From contig JAJDBU010000072.1 of the NCBI GenBank assembly GCA_029261195.1, positions 1 to 64,000 of the forward strand: 64,000 nt of DNA, in the 5' to 3' direction. The position numbers were made by a program, and so were the translations under genes. A model generated the notes under the pieces. It saw only the letters and a list, made by a program, of their open reading frames with translations, was not told where the DNA came from and made no database searches. This document shows positions 48,843 through 58,497 of the stretch, in pieces. How positions within the stretch are numbered: position 1 is the stretch's first letter; every line of letters begins with the position of its first letter. The stretch comes from Nitrospirota bacterium (GTDB taxonomy: Bacteria > Nitrospirota > Nitrospiria > SBBL01 > JAADHI01).

Positions 48843-49976
48843 TTAGGCCGGGTGGTTTTGGAAATGTTTTCTCATGGCTTTTCGACCGGCCTCAAGCAAG
48901 GCTGTCAGGCGGGCATCACTCATATCGAACTCAGTTGTTCCGTATCCCTTTGCAGGGAGTCGGCAAATTTCAGCTTCATGGGCCTCCATAATCTGCCTGT
49001 CATGGGCGTCGGTCATCGTGTCGATTAACCTTGAAATCCGCTGCACTGTTTTTAAGCGTCGCACATTGTGCAGCATCCCCCTTTCGAGGTCTTCATCTCC
49101 GGCCTCTTCATCCCGTTTAGCTAAACTTGTGGCAACCTCAAGTTTTTCATCAATCAAAAACCCAAGGTTAGGCACGGCATTCGGGTCAGTATCGCCCATG
49201 ACAGTACGGACGGATTCGTCTGTAGATGTGAGTAAATGGATCGGAAAGTTGGAGAGGACGCCTCCGTCAACAATGGTATCTCCTGTGATATTCTTTGATC
49301 GATAGCTTCCCCAGTTTTCTTTCCAACGCACCTCCTGCCAAACGAAGGGGATGCTCATCGACATTCGCACCGCCCAGACGACAGGGCAATCCGGCGCTGT
49401 CCGATGATTTAAAATCAGCATTTCATTGGCCGCTGTGTCAGAAGCAATTAATGTCAGGTCGCTCCCGGTTTGTTGCTGAAACTCTGCAAGGGTGCTGTCT
49501 CCCAAACCAGCGATTTTTACGTCGAGTTTTTCTCGAAGCCAATTGACAAAAGCATTGCCAGCATAAAGCCCTCCACGCTCTATGAAAGAGAACATCTCTC
49601 GATACGCGTCGATTTTCATCAGTTGCTCGAATATTCTACCATCGACGTAGTTTTCCGCCATCCCTGGTACCCAGGGGATGTCAACCTTTTTAAAGATCGA
49701 ATAGGTTAAACTGTTTTCAATGTCGTGCTTTTTAAATTTAGCGGGGATATCCATGAAAGAGGAGAAACGCGGTTTGCCATCCGGCAGTTTCTCGTTTACT
49801 GCCTCAAGCAATTCTCCCGAACGATATTTGGCTGCGAGCAGGGTCGCGGTAATTGCCCCGGCGGATGTACCCACAAAGCGTCGTGCGTGATGTCCCTGCT
49901 CTTCAAACACCTCAAGTGCGCCGACAAATACTGACCCTTTTGCGCCGCCTCCCTCAAATACAAGATCAAATTCCAT
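48843..49976 (-). CDS. Patatin-like phospholipase
   Basis: LVFEGGGAKGSVFVGAL, FVGTSAGAITATLLA, DGGVLSNFP. Confidence 0.92.
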   Translation of the reverse strand: MEFDLVFEGGGAKGSVFVGALEVFEEQGHHARRFVGTSAGAITATLLAAKYRSGELLEAVNEKLPDGKPRFSSFMDIPAKFKKHDIENSLTYSIFKKVDIPWVPGMAENYVDGRIFEQLMKIDAYREMFSFIERGGLYAGNAFVNWLREKLDVKIAGLGDSTLAEFQQQTGSDLTLIASDTAANEMLILNHRTAPDCPVVWAVRMSMSIPFVWQEVRWKENWGSYRSKNITGDTIVDGGVLSNFPIHLLTSTDESVRTVMGDTDPNAVPNLGFLIDEKLEVATSLAKRDEEAGDEDLERGMLHNVRRLKTVQRISRLIDTMTDAHDRQIMEAHEAEICRLPAKGYGTTEFDMSDARLTALLEAGRKAMRKHFQNHPA

Positions 49977-50009
49977 TTTTACCTCCTTTTTTATGGGTGA
50001 AGTGATGTT

Positions 50010-50024
50010 GTGTCATAATGACAC
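50010..50024. promoter_or_regulatory. Palindromic operator candidate upstream of patatin gene
   Basis: GTGTCATAATGACAC (7-bp arms, 1-nt centre). Confidence 0.4.
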
Positions 50025-50224
50025 TGACTATACAAAATAGGTGTATGGCGAATGCGATGTTATTGTTCATACAATTAAGAAGGAAGATCTGTCAAGTCGA
50101 ATATTGTCGGTTGTGGCTCCGATACTTCGGAGTCAGGTGAAAAAATGCAGATTTCCATTCTTGACTTGCTTATGATGGCCCACTATACTCCCCCCTGTTT
50201 TTTCTATAATAAGATGTCTCTATC

Positions 50225-51556
50225 ATGTTGGAAAATATAACAAAAAAGCTCGATTCCCTTTTAAAAAAACTTAAAGGGCGAGGTCTTTTAACCGAGCAAA
50301 ATATTGATGATGCCCTCAAGGAGGTTCGCATTGCCCTTCTGGAGGCAGACGTCCATTACAAGGTTGCCATATCCTTCTGCGAATCTGTCCGGAAAAAGGC
50401 GGTTGGCAAGGAGGTCTTAGAAAGCCTCACGCCAGGCCAGCAAGTCGTGAAGGTGGTCTGGGAAGAGTTGACCGAGTTGATGGGTTCGAAAGAGCGGGGG
50501 ATCGCCCTCGCCTCGAAACCGCCGACCGTCCTCATGCTGGTGGGGCTGCAAGGTTCCGGAAAGACAACGACGGCGGGGAAGCTCTCCCGATTTTTCCAGA
50601 AAAAAGACAAACGTGTTCTGCTCGTTGGTGCCGATTTGCAGCGGCCCGCAGCCTTAGATCAATTACAGATTTTGGGCAAGGAGATCGGCGTTTCGGTGCT
50701 TTCACCGGACGGACAAAAAGATCCTGTCGTTGTTGCAAAAAATGGGATCGAATACGCCCGGGTCGAGTGTTTTGATGTCGTGATTATTGACACGGCCGGT
50801 CGAATCGAAATTGATCAGGATTTAATGGCGGAACTGGTCCGGATGAAAAAGGAGATTTCGCCGGATGAGACCCTTCTGATTGCTGATGCGATGACGGGGC
50901 AGGTTGCCGTCAATGTGGCGCAGGTTTTCCATGAACAACTCCATGTGACTGGTGTGATCTTGAGCAAGGCGGAAGGGGATGCGCGGGGCGGTGCGATTTT
51001 GTCGATTCGCTCGGTCACAGGTGCGCCTGTTCGTTTTATTGGGACAGGTGAAAAACCGGACGCGCTGGAACTCTTTCATCCTGATCGGATGGCTTCCCGT
51101 ATTCTCGGCATGGGTGATATTCTCTCTCTTGTCGAGTTGGCAGAGGAAAAGGTTGATAAAGCGGAAGCTGCCCAAATTGAGAAGAAGCTCGGGAAAAATC
51201 GTTTTACCCTTGAAGATTTTAGCCAGCAACTGAAGCAGATCAAAAAGATGGGCGGCGCTGCAAAACTGCTCGACATGGTGCCGGGCATGAATCGGATGAA
51301 GGCCCTTCCCGATCAAGACAAGGTCGAGAGAGAAATGAAATCGGTTGAGGCCATTATTTCGTCGATGACTCAGAAAGAGCGGCGAGATCCAACTGTGATC
51401 AACGGCAGCCGTAGAAAGCGGATCTCAAAAGGGAGTGGCACTTCTGTTCAAGAGATAAACCGACTGCTCAAGCAGTTTCAGCAGGCGAAGAAAATGATGA
51501 AGCGGATGTCGTCCGGAAAGGGACGAGGTCTGAAGGGTATGCCGATGTCATTTTGA
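50225..51556 (+). CDS. ffh: Signal recognition particle GTPase
   Basis: LVGLQGSGKTTTAGKL, DTAGRIEID, KAEGDARGGAILSI, FIGTGEKPDALELFHPDR. Confidence 0.97.
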   Translation: MLENITKKLDSLLKKLKGRGLLTEQNIDDALKEVRIALLEADVHYKVAISFCESVRKKAVGKEVLESLTPGQQVVKVVWEELTELMGSKERGIALASKPPTVLMLVGLQGSGKTTTAGKLSRFFQKKDKRVLLVGADLQRPAALDQLQILGKEIGVSVLSPDGQKDPVVVAKNGIEYARVECFDVVIIDTAGRIEIDQDLMAELVRMKKEISPDETLLIADAMTGQVAVNVAQVFHEQLHVTGVILSKAEGDARGGAILSIRSVTGAPVRFIGTGEKPDALELFHPDRMASRILGMGDILSLVELAEEKVDKAEAAQIEKKLGKNRFTLEDFSQQLKQIKKMGGAAKLLDMVPGMNRMKALPDQDKVEREMKSVEAIISSMTQKERRDPTVINGSRRKRISKGSGTSVQEINRLLKQFQQAKKMMKRMSSGKGRGLKGMPMSF

Positions 51557-51636
51557 CATAAGAAGCTTAGGGGCTTACAAGCAGTATTGTAAGGCTGTTA
51601 TAATGGCAAAAATATATATAAACAGAGGGAATGTGA

Positions 51637-51912
51637 ATGTCAGTAACAATTAGATTGACCCGAAAAGGAAGACATAAAAGACCGTTTTACCGAATGGTTG
51701 TTGCGGATACAGAGGCACCGAGGGATGGAAAGTTTATTGAGATTTTGGGCACATATAACCCTCTTGGTCAGGAAACAGCCGTTCAAATTAAGGAAGAACG
51801 GGCAATCCACTGGATCAATCAAGGTGCCTTGGTTAGCGACACGGTAAAGTCACTCTTCAAAAAATCGAAATTATTTAGACAAGCAGCCGAACAGAAACAG
51901 AAGCCATCGTAA
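51637..51912 (+). CDS. rpsP: 30S ribosomal protein S16
   Basis: [43 protein letters not shown]. Confidence 0.97.
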   Translation: MSVTIRLTRKGRHKRPFYRMVVADTEAPRDGKFIEILGTYNPLGQETAVQIKEERAIHWINQGALVSDTVKSLFKKSKLFRQAAEQKQKPS

Positions 51913-51970
51913 TTCGCTAAGACAAAAGATTTGTCTTTTTCCTATAGATCTGCCAATGGAGGTGTCGTCG

Positions 51971-52201
51971 ATGAGAGAGTTGATTGAGTTTATTGCAAAA
52001 TCGCTTGTAGATAGACCTGAAAATGTCGTCGTAAAAGACACAGAGGGCGAAAAAACAACGATTATTGAGTTGAGAGTGGCGCAAGAAGACTTGGGAAAAG
52101 TGATCGGAAAACAGGGACGGACGGCAAGGGCGATGCGAACGATCTTGAATGCCGCAGGTACAAAAATTGGAAAAAGGTGTGTCCTCGAAATTTTGGAGTA
52201 G
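51971..52201 (+). CDS. khpA: KH-domain RNA-binding protein
   Basis: [21 protein letters not shown]...[20 protein letters not shown]. Confidence 0.93.
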   Translation: MRELIEFIAKSLVDRPENVVVKDTEGEKTTIIELRVAQEDLGKVIGKQGRTARAMRTILNAAGTKIGKRCVLEILE

Positions 52202-52264
52202 GTGCCGTTCTTGCCTTGTTGCCTTGTTGCCTGTCTGCCGTCTTAAGGTGTGTGAATCTCAAAT

Positions 52265-52780
52265 TTGCAGGAAGATAAAGTCACAATCGGAAAGGTTCTC
52301 AAGCCCTTCGGTGTACGTGGAGAGGTTAAAGTCTTTCCTTTAACCGATAAGCCGGAACGGTTTCAGGATCTTGAAGAAGTCACGATTAAAACAAAGGAGG
52401 AGCAGCATCTGCGATATCGACTTTTGCAGGTGGCATTGCGGCCTCCATTTGTTTATGTCGCTTTTGAGGGGATAAATTGCCCAGAGGATGTTGATCCGAT
52501 ACGGGGTGGCTTGATTCAAGTGCCGGTGTCGGAACGGATCTCTCTACCGGAGGGAGAATATTTTCAGTCCGATTTGATCGGTCTTGAGGTTTACCGGGTC
52601 GATGGTGCATACGTGGGAAGAATTACTGAAATTGTAGAAACAGGGGTGAATGATCTCTTCGTTGTAAAAAATGGGAAACGTGAGATGCTGATTCCGGCGC
52701 TTCGGAAGATCGTTAAGGCAATTGATTTGAAGCAGAACCGGATGGAGATTGATCCACCGGAAGGTTTGTTAACATTGTGA
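52265..52780 (+). CDS. rimM: Ribosome maturation factor RimM
   Basis: VTIGKVLKPFGVRGEVKVFPLTD; TTG start; operon context. Confidence 0.93.
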   Translation: MQEDKVTIGKVLKPFGVRGEVKVFPLTDKPERFQDLEEVTIKTKEEQHLRYRLLQVALRPPFVYVAFEGINCPEDVDPIRGGLIQVPVSERISLPEGEYFQSDLIGLEVYRVDGAYVGRITEIVETGVNDLFVVKNGKREMLIPALRKIVKAIDLKQNRMEIDPPEGLLTL

Positions 52781-53526
52781 TTCACTGCGATATCCTCACT
52801 CTATTTCCAGGGATGCTCGAACCGATTTTTGGACAGAGCATCTTAAAACGAGCAATCGACAAAGGGCTCCTCAATGTTTGCATTCGTGACCTGCGTGATT
52901 TTGCCTACGACAAGCATCGTGTGACAGATGATGTGCCTTACGGCGGCGGTGGCGGGATGCTCTTAAAACCCGAACCCATTTTTGCTGCCCTGGATCTTAT
53001 CCGGGAGGAAAGAGGTGAGATTCGTGTGATTCTTCCCTCACCGCAGGGAAAGCATTTTGATCAGACTTTGGCAGAGGACTTTTCCAATGAGAAGCTGCCC
53101 CTGGTTTTTATTTGCGGACATTACGAAGGGATTGATGCGCGAGTGAACGACGGAATATCGCTCGAAGAGGTTTCTGTTGGAGATTATATCCTGACCGGGG
53201 GAGAGATACCGGCTGCCTTGATGATTGATGCGGCGGTCAGACTGGTTCCGGGCGTTCTTGGCGGGGCGCTTTCTGCTCAGGAAGAATCTTTTTCCACCTC
53301 ACTTTTAGAACACCCGCACTACACACGACCTTTTGAATACAGAGGCATGAAAGTGCCGGAGATTCTCACCTCCGGTCACCACTCAAAGATTCAAGGCTGG
53401 CGTCGGGAGAAGTCCTTGATCAATACCCTGGAAAAGCGACCCGATTTGTTGGAAGAAGCCCCTTTAACAAAGGCGGAGAGGCTTTGGGTCGCGGGGCTTG
53501 ACCTTGAGCAAGAGGGTTTGAGGTGA
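52777..53526 (+). CDS. trmD: tRNA (guanine-N1)-methyltransferase
   Basis: CDILTLFPGMLEPIFGQSILKRA, VTDDVPYGGGGGMLLKPEPI, CGHYEGIDAR. Confidence 0.97.
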   Translation: MIHCDILTLFPGMLEPIFGQSILKRAIDKGLLNVCIRDLRDFAYDKHRVTDDVPYGGGGGMLLKPEPIFAALDLIREERGEIRVILPSPQGKHFDQTLAEDFSNEKLPLVFICGHYEGIDARVNDGISLEEVSVGDYILTGGEIPAALMIDAAVRLVPGVLGGALSAQEESFSTSLLEHPHYTRPFEYRGMKVPEILTSGHHSKIQGWRREKSLINTLEKRPDLLEEAPLTKAERLWVAGLDLEQEGLR

Positions 53527-53618
53527 GTGAAAAATCACATTGAAGTTTATTCTAAGAATGAATCAATCTGGAGCACTTTAAAAGTAATCTAATAGACCAA
53601 GAGGGAGAAATAGAAAAA

Positions 53619-54056
53619 ATGAATCGGCTTGAGCAAATTGAACAGGGTTATTTAAAAAAAGACGTCCCTAAAGTGATCATCGGTAGCACAGTGAGAGTAC
53701 ACGTTCGCATCAAAGAAGGGGAAAAGGAGCGCATCCAGATTTATGAAGGGGTCGTCATCCGAAAAAAAGGCGGGAGTAATCGGGAAACCTTTACGGTGAG
53801 AAAGGTTTCTTACGGGATCGGCGTCGAGCGGATTTTCCCGCTTCATTCTCCTTTTGTGACCCAGGTGGAGACCATTCGTGAAGGGAAGGTTCGGCGGGCG
53901 AAACTCTATTATATCCGAACAAGAACCGGTAAAGCCGCCCGGATTCCAGAGAAAGAACGCGTCTATGCCACCAAGAAGAAGAAAGGCCCTGCGACCACAC
54001 AGTCTGTTCAGCTTGCCCCGCCAGCTGCGGCCCCGGAAGCGGATACGCCTTCATAA
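53619..54056 (+). CDS. rplS: 50S ribosomal protein L19
   Basis: [31 protein letters not shown]...[13 protein letters not shown]. Confidence 0.96.
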   Translation: MNRLEQIEQGYLKKDVPKVIIGSTVRVHVRIKEGEKERIQIYEGVVIRKKGGSNRETFTVRKVSYGIGVERIFPLHSPFVTQVETIREGKVRRAKLYYIRTRTGKAARIPEKERVYATKKKKGPATTQSVQLAPPAAAPEADTPS

Positions 54057-54094
54057 ACTTAAATCCTCAACAAGCTGAGGAGATCCGTCAGTCT

Positions 54095-54706
54095 TTGACG
54101 ATGACCTCGAATGAAGAGAGACTTTATGCCGCTGGGCGCCGGACGGTCTGCGGCATTGATGAGGCGGGCCGTGGCCCGCTTGCAGGTCCCGTGGTTGCGG
54201 CAGCGGTTGTTCTGCCGCAAGCCCCTGTTTTAGCTCAAGACGATCTCCTCCTCGGACTGATGGATTCAAAAAAACTGAGCCCACGGAAACGGGACCGGTT
54301 TTTTGAACAAATTTCACAGACGGCCCGATCCATCGGAATCGGGGTCGTCGAACACGAGACAATTGACCACATCAACATCCTGCAGGCGACAATTCTTGCG
54401 ATGCAGCGAGCTGTTGAGGGACTTCACCTCCCCGCCGATTACCTGCTCATTGATGCCCTCAAGCTACCTGAAATTGATATCCCTCAAGAGGGAATTATTC
54501 ATGGAGATGATCTGTCCCTCAGTATCGCTGCTGCGTCTGTCATTGCGAAAGTAACACGGGATCGGCTGATGCTGAAATACCATAGGCTCTTCCCGAAATA
54601 TGGATTTGATCGACATAAAGGTTACGGAACTCCGGAGCATTTAGAGAAGATCAAGTCCTTCGGCCCGTGCCGGATTCACAGAAAGACCTTTCGAGGGGTG
54701 ACATGA
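54095..54706 (+). CDS. rnhB: Ribonuclease HII
   Basis: VCGIDEAGRGPLAGPVVAAAVVL...DSKKLSPRKRDRFFE. Confidence 0.95.
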   Translation: MTMTSNEERLYAAGRRTVCGIDEAGRGPLAGPVVAAAVVLPQAPVLAQDDLLLGLMDSKKLSPRKRDRFFEQISQTARSIGIGVVEHETIDHINILQATILAMQRAVEGLHLPADYLLIDALKLPEIDIPQEGIIHGDDLSLSIAAASVIAKVTRDRLMLKYHRLFPKYGFDRHKGYGTPEHLEKIKSFGPCRIHRKTFRGVT

Positions 54707-55065
54707 CTCTAAGCGGAGCAGAAGGTGAATCCTTTGCCGCGAACTATTTAATTAAAAATGGCTACCGAATCTTGGAACGGAACTTCCGTACCTCACTCGG
54801 AGAGATCGATATCATTGCGCGTGATGGAGAAACCCTCGTCTTTATTGAAGTTAAAGCACGGTCGAGCACTCGTTTCGGGCCGCCGCAGTTGGCTGTTGAT
54901 CACCGTAAACAAGTCAAAATCACCCGTGTTGCCCTGGCCTATCTCAGTCAAAAAAAAGACCCCCCCGGCCTCTGCAGATTTGATGTCCTTGCCCTTCGGA
55001 AAGATCAAGGAAATTTTAAAATTGAGCTGATCCGGAATGCCTTTGACGGAGTCTTTTACCCGTGA
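54703..55065 (+). CDS. UPF0102/YraN family endonuclease-like protein
   Basis: GEIDIIARDGETLVFIEVKARSSTRFG; ATGA overlap with rnhB. Confidence 0.93.
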   Translation: MTLSGAEGESFAANYLIKNGYRILERNFRTSLGEIDIIARDGETLVFIEVKARSSTRFGPPQLAVDHRKQVKITRVALAYLSQKKDPPGLCRFDVLALRKDQGNFKIELIRNAFDGVFYP

Positions 55066-55478
55066 AAATGTCAATGGGAATGAACACCAATGTGAAGTAC
55101 AAAGGACGGGTCTATCACATTCAAACGGAGGACGGCGGAGAGGATAACCCGAGCATCGCAACGTTGCTGTTCAAGGACGGAGGGGCGGTTGCATCTGCAA
55201 AAAAAAGGGATTATGTCGACTTGCTTCAGAGCGATTCCTGCAGGGAAACCGTTGCGGCTTTGATGAAGGAACAGCATAAAACAATGATCAGAAAGCTGGT
55301 GCGAGGGGAAATAGAAGGTCTCGACACGCTTGAGCAGGAGGATCCCCTTCAAACGGTGTTTGTAAAAGATGTGCCGGAAGCAGAGCAGGTTGATCGCTTG
55401 GTGCTCAGCGGAGATGAAAAGGATCTCGATGCCTTGATTCTTGAGTATCTGGCGAAAAGGGATGGCAATGTCGCTTGA
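55062..55478 (+). CDS. Conserved hypothetical protein
   Basis: MNTNVKYKGRVYHIQTEDGGEDNPSIATLLFKDGGAV..., translationally coupled to upstream gene. Confidence 0.6.
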   Translation: MKMSMGMNTNVKYKGRVYHIQTEDGGEDNPSIATLLFKDGGAVASAKKRDYVDLLQSDSCRETVAALMKEQHKTMIRKLVRGEIEGLDTLEQEDPLQTVFVKDVPEAEQVDRLVLSGDEKDLDALILEYLAKRDGNVA

Positions 55479-55592
55479 TCTACTACCCTTTCGCATACTT
55501 ATATTTCCCCCCAACTCATGCTTATCTTTACATTTCCACCCTCCGCATCATAAAATCATTCAATTTTAATTACCTCTTTTTCTGGAATTTTT

Positions 55593-56261
55593 ATGATTCA
55601 GATGTACCATGTCTATAAATATTTTCGAAAAGACTTTGTCGCCTTAAATGATCTGAACCTGAAGATTGAGAAGGGGGAATTTGTTTTTGTCATGGGCGCT
55701 AGCGGAGCGGGAAAGACGACGCTGCTCAAGCTCCTCTTTTGTCAGGAACGGGCGGATGAGGGACAGGTCATTATCGGTGGACAGAATATCTCACGTCTTA
55801 CGGAGGCGGATATTCCCTATCTTCGCCGGAAGATCGGTTTTGTTTTTCAAGATTTTAAGCTGATTCAACGCAAGACGGTCTTTGAGAATGTTGCCCTGCC
55901 TTTAGAAATCAGCGGTATGACGAGAGCCGACATTAAAAAACGAGTCAATGATGTGCTCAAGCAGGTCCGAATTGAACATCGCCATGATCACCGTCCTTCC
56001 TATCTGTCGGGCGGAGAACAACAACGGGTTGCCATTGCACGTGCCCTTGTGAATCGCCCCGCAATCCTGCTGGCTGACGAACCGACCGGTAACCTTGATG
56101 ATGATCTTTCACTCGACATTGTCGAACTACTTCGAAATATTCATACCACCGGCACCACCGTGATTGTCGCAACACATGATCGACATCTCTTTTCAAAGGT
56201 CATTCGGAGAACCCTTGTATTGAGCAAGGGCACTATCGTCTCGGACGGCCTGCCCGCATGA
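55593..56261 (+). CDS. ftsE: Cell division ATP-binding protein FtsE
   Basis: [42 protein letters not shown]. Confidence 0.95.
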   Translation: MIQMYHVYKYFRKDFVALNDLNLKIEKGEFVFVMGASGAGKTTLLKLLFCQERADEGQVIIGGQNISRLTEADIPYLRRKIGFVFQDFKLIQRKTVFENVALPLEISGMTRADIKKRVNDVLKQVRIEHRHDHRPSYLSGGEQQRVAIARALVNRPAILLADEPTGNLDDDLSLDIVELLRNIHTTGTTVIVATHDRHLFSKVIRRTLVLSKGTIVSDGLPA

Positions 56262-58420
56262 AGTCGTTTTTCTATCACCTGAAGTCGGCGCTTGAGAACA
56301 TCAAGCTCAATCAGACCATGGCTTTTTTTTCCCTCGTTTCTTTAAGTCTCACCCTGATGCTCTTCGGCATCTTCCTGTTGTTTTATTACAATGTGCAGGA
56401 TTTTGTTCAAATCATGCGGGAGAGTGTTCAATTCAGTATCTATCTCAGAGAAGAGAGCTCAAAAGGAAAGCGTTCAGAGAAAACGGTGCAGACGCCGTTA
56501 GTTAGAGCCATTGAGGCGGACCTGAAAAATGATGTCCGTATTGCTTCCTTTATCTATATTTCAAAAGAGGAGGCGCTTGAAACTTTTAACACCGCTTTTC
56601 AAGATAAAGCCTTGCTGGAACGCCTGGGCGAAAACCCCTTCCCCGCCTCCTTTGAAGTCAAGGTCAAGGCATTACACCAGGAGCCAGAAAAGATGAAGGG
56701 CATTATTGAGCATTTTGAAGCGATGCCTGCGGTCGAAGAGGTACGCTACGGTTCAGAATGGCTCAATAACCTTTTGACTTTCCTGAAGTTTTTGAAGGCG
56801 ATGGGCATTGGCATCGGAGCTTTTCTTGCTCTCACCGTCACAAGTAATATTGCCAACACCATTAGACTTCACTTTTATAACCGACGGGAAGAGATTGAAA
56901 TCATGAAGCTGATCGGGGCGACTCATGGTTTTATTAAAATTCCTTTTGTCCTGGAAGGGCTGTTCATGGGGGGCATCAGTGGGCTCTTTTCCCTTCTTTT
57001 TCTCTTCCTGGGCTTTGAGTACTCAAAGGACTACATGCTCTCGATTGTCGGAGCGATGGGGAGAAATCAGGGACTACAATTTTTACCTGTGAATACTTTG
57101 ATCGGCCTGATTCTCTTCGGATCGCTACTCGGAGGTGCTGGCAGCTTCATTTCCTTAAGCCACCTATTGACGCTGAGAAACCCGGAATTAGCGAGGAAAA
57201 AATTTAGAAGCGGGAATCCGCTTCTTTTGTTTGTGACTCTCATCATTGCTTGTGTGTGTTTTTTTCTGATTTTTATGCCGCCATTGAGCGAAGCAAAAAA
57301 GACATCGACTCAAGGGATAGTCAGTTTAAGAAAACAAATTCAAAAGGAAAGGTCGGCACTCAAAAAATTAGAATCGGAAATCAAAAACAAGAAAGAAAAA
57401 CAGCGCAAGGCAAAAAAAAAAGAACGGTCAATTCTTTCCGACTTGGAAAGGATTGACCGACGTTCGAGGCTTTACCGGAAAGAAGCGCATCTCCTCGAAG
57501 CCGAAATTAGCGAGAAGGAAGAGGAAGAAACTTCACTTGTATCAAAAATCAGCATCCTGAAGACAGAGATTGAAACCAGCCGTCAATTGATTTCAAAACG
57601 CTTGACTACCCTCTACAAAGAAAAACAATCGGGGGGACTGAAGATCCTGTTCTCCTCTAAGGACTATCCCGATCTGCTCAGAACTCTCTATTACCTGAAT
57701 ACCGCTGCAAAAAAAGAGGACGAAATCCTCTCTGAATTTAAAATAAACCATGTCGAATTGTCGGGAGAAAAAGACCGTTTGCAGGAGGTCAAAGGCAGCT
57801 TGCTCGAAGATCGTAGCGCCCTTGCTAAGAAGCTTTCGGAGAGTCGGACAGAGAGGAGACAAAAAAAACGGCTCTTGACCCGGGTACAACGAGAACGGAC
57901 ACTCTACAAAAGGGCGATTTTAGAAATGACCGGGGCGTCTCAGCAGGTGCGTTCATTGATCGCTCGACTTCAAAAAGAGAAAAAAACAGAGTCTACAAGT
58001 CCGACCGTAAAATTTTCAATGGCCAGGGGTCGGCTGACTTGGCCGAATGAGGGGAAAATTGTCAGTCGCTACGGGCGGCAGAAGCACCCGAAGTTTGACA
58101 CTATCATCAACAAGAAAGGGATCGAAATCTCTCCCGGCAAAGGGAATGTCGTCAGAAATATATTTGACGGCACCGTCGTTTACGCTGACTGGTTTCGAGG
58201 CTACGGCATGATGATCATGATTGATCACGGAGAAAATTATTATTCCCTCTATGCTCATCTGGAAAAACTGTTGGTTGGCATCGGCGACCGGATCAAGACA
58301 AGGCGTGTCATCGGTCAAATCGGTGGGACAGGGCTTTCACAGGGCTCAAAGCTCTATTTCGAAATCAGATACCAGGGGAAGCCGATCAATCCGACGACCT
58401 GGCTGAAAAAAAGGGGTTAG
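56258..58420 (+). CDS. ftsX: FtsX-EnvC fusion: FtsX permease domain + extra TM + coiled coil + degenerate LytM (M23) domain
   Basis: FtsX signature (SALENIKLNQTMAFFSLVSLSLTLMLFGIFLL..., RREEIEIMKLIGATHGFIKIPFVLEGLFMG) continuous with long coiled coil and VSRYGRQKHPKFDTIINKKGIEISPGKGNVV...YGMMIMIDHGENYYSLYAHL. Confidence 0.92.
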   Translation: MKSFFYHLKSALENIKLNQTMAFFSLVSLSLTLMLFGIFLLFYYNVQDFVQIMRESVQFSIYLREESSKGKRSEKTVQTPLVRAIEADLKNDVRIASFIYISKEEALETFNTAFQDKALLERLGENPFPASFEVKVKALHQEPEKMKGIIEHFEAMPAVEEVRYGSEWLNNLLTFLKFLKAMGIGIGAFLALTVTSNIANTIRLHFYNRREEIEIMKLIGATHGFIKIPFVLEGLFMGGISGLFSLLFLFLGFEYSKDYMLSIVGAMGRNQGLQFLPVNTLIGLILFGSLLGGAGSFISLSHLLTLRNPELARKKFRSGNPLLLFVTLIIACVCFFLIFMPPLSEAKKTSTQGIVSLRKQIQKERSALKKLESEIKNKKEKQRKAKKKERSILSDLERIDRRSRLYRKEAHLLEAEISEKEEEETSLVSKISILKTEIETSRQLISKRLTTLYKEKQSGGLKILFSSKDYPDLLRTLYYLNTAAKKEDEILSEFKINHVELSGEKDRLQEVKGSLLEDRSALAKKLSESRTERRQKKRLLTRVQRERTLYKRAILEMTGASQQVRSLIARLQKEKKTESTSPTVKFSMARGRLTWPNEGKIVSRYGRQKHPKFDTIINKKGIEISPGKGNVVRNIFDGTVVYADWFRGYGMMIMIDHGENYYSLYAHLEKLLVGIGDRIKTRRVIGQIGGTGLSQGSKLYFEIRYQGKPINPTTWLKKRG

Positions 58421-58497
58421 GATATAATGGCTTTATGTTAAAGTGTGCTGAATTATTGCACGATGATTCTATTTTTTGATGACATTATGGTATTTTC

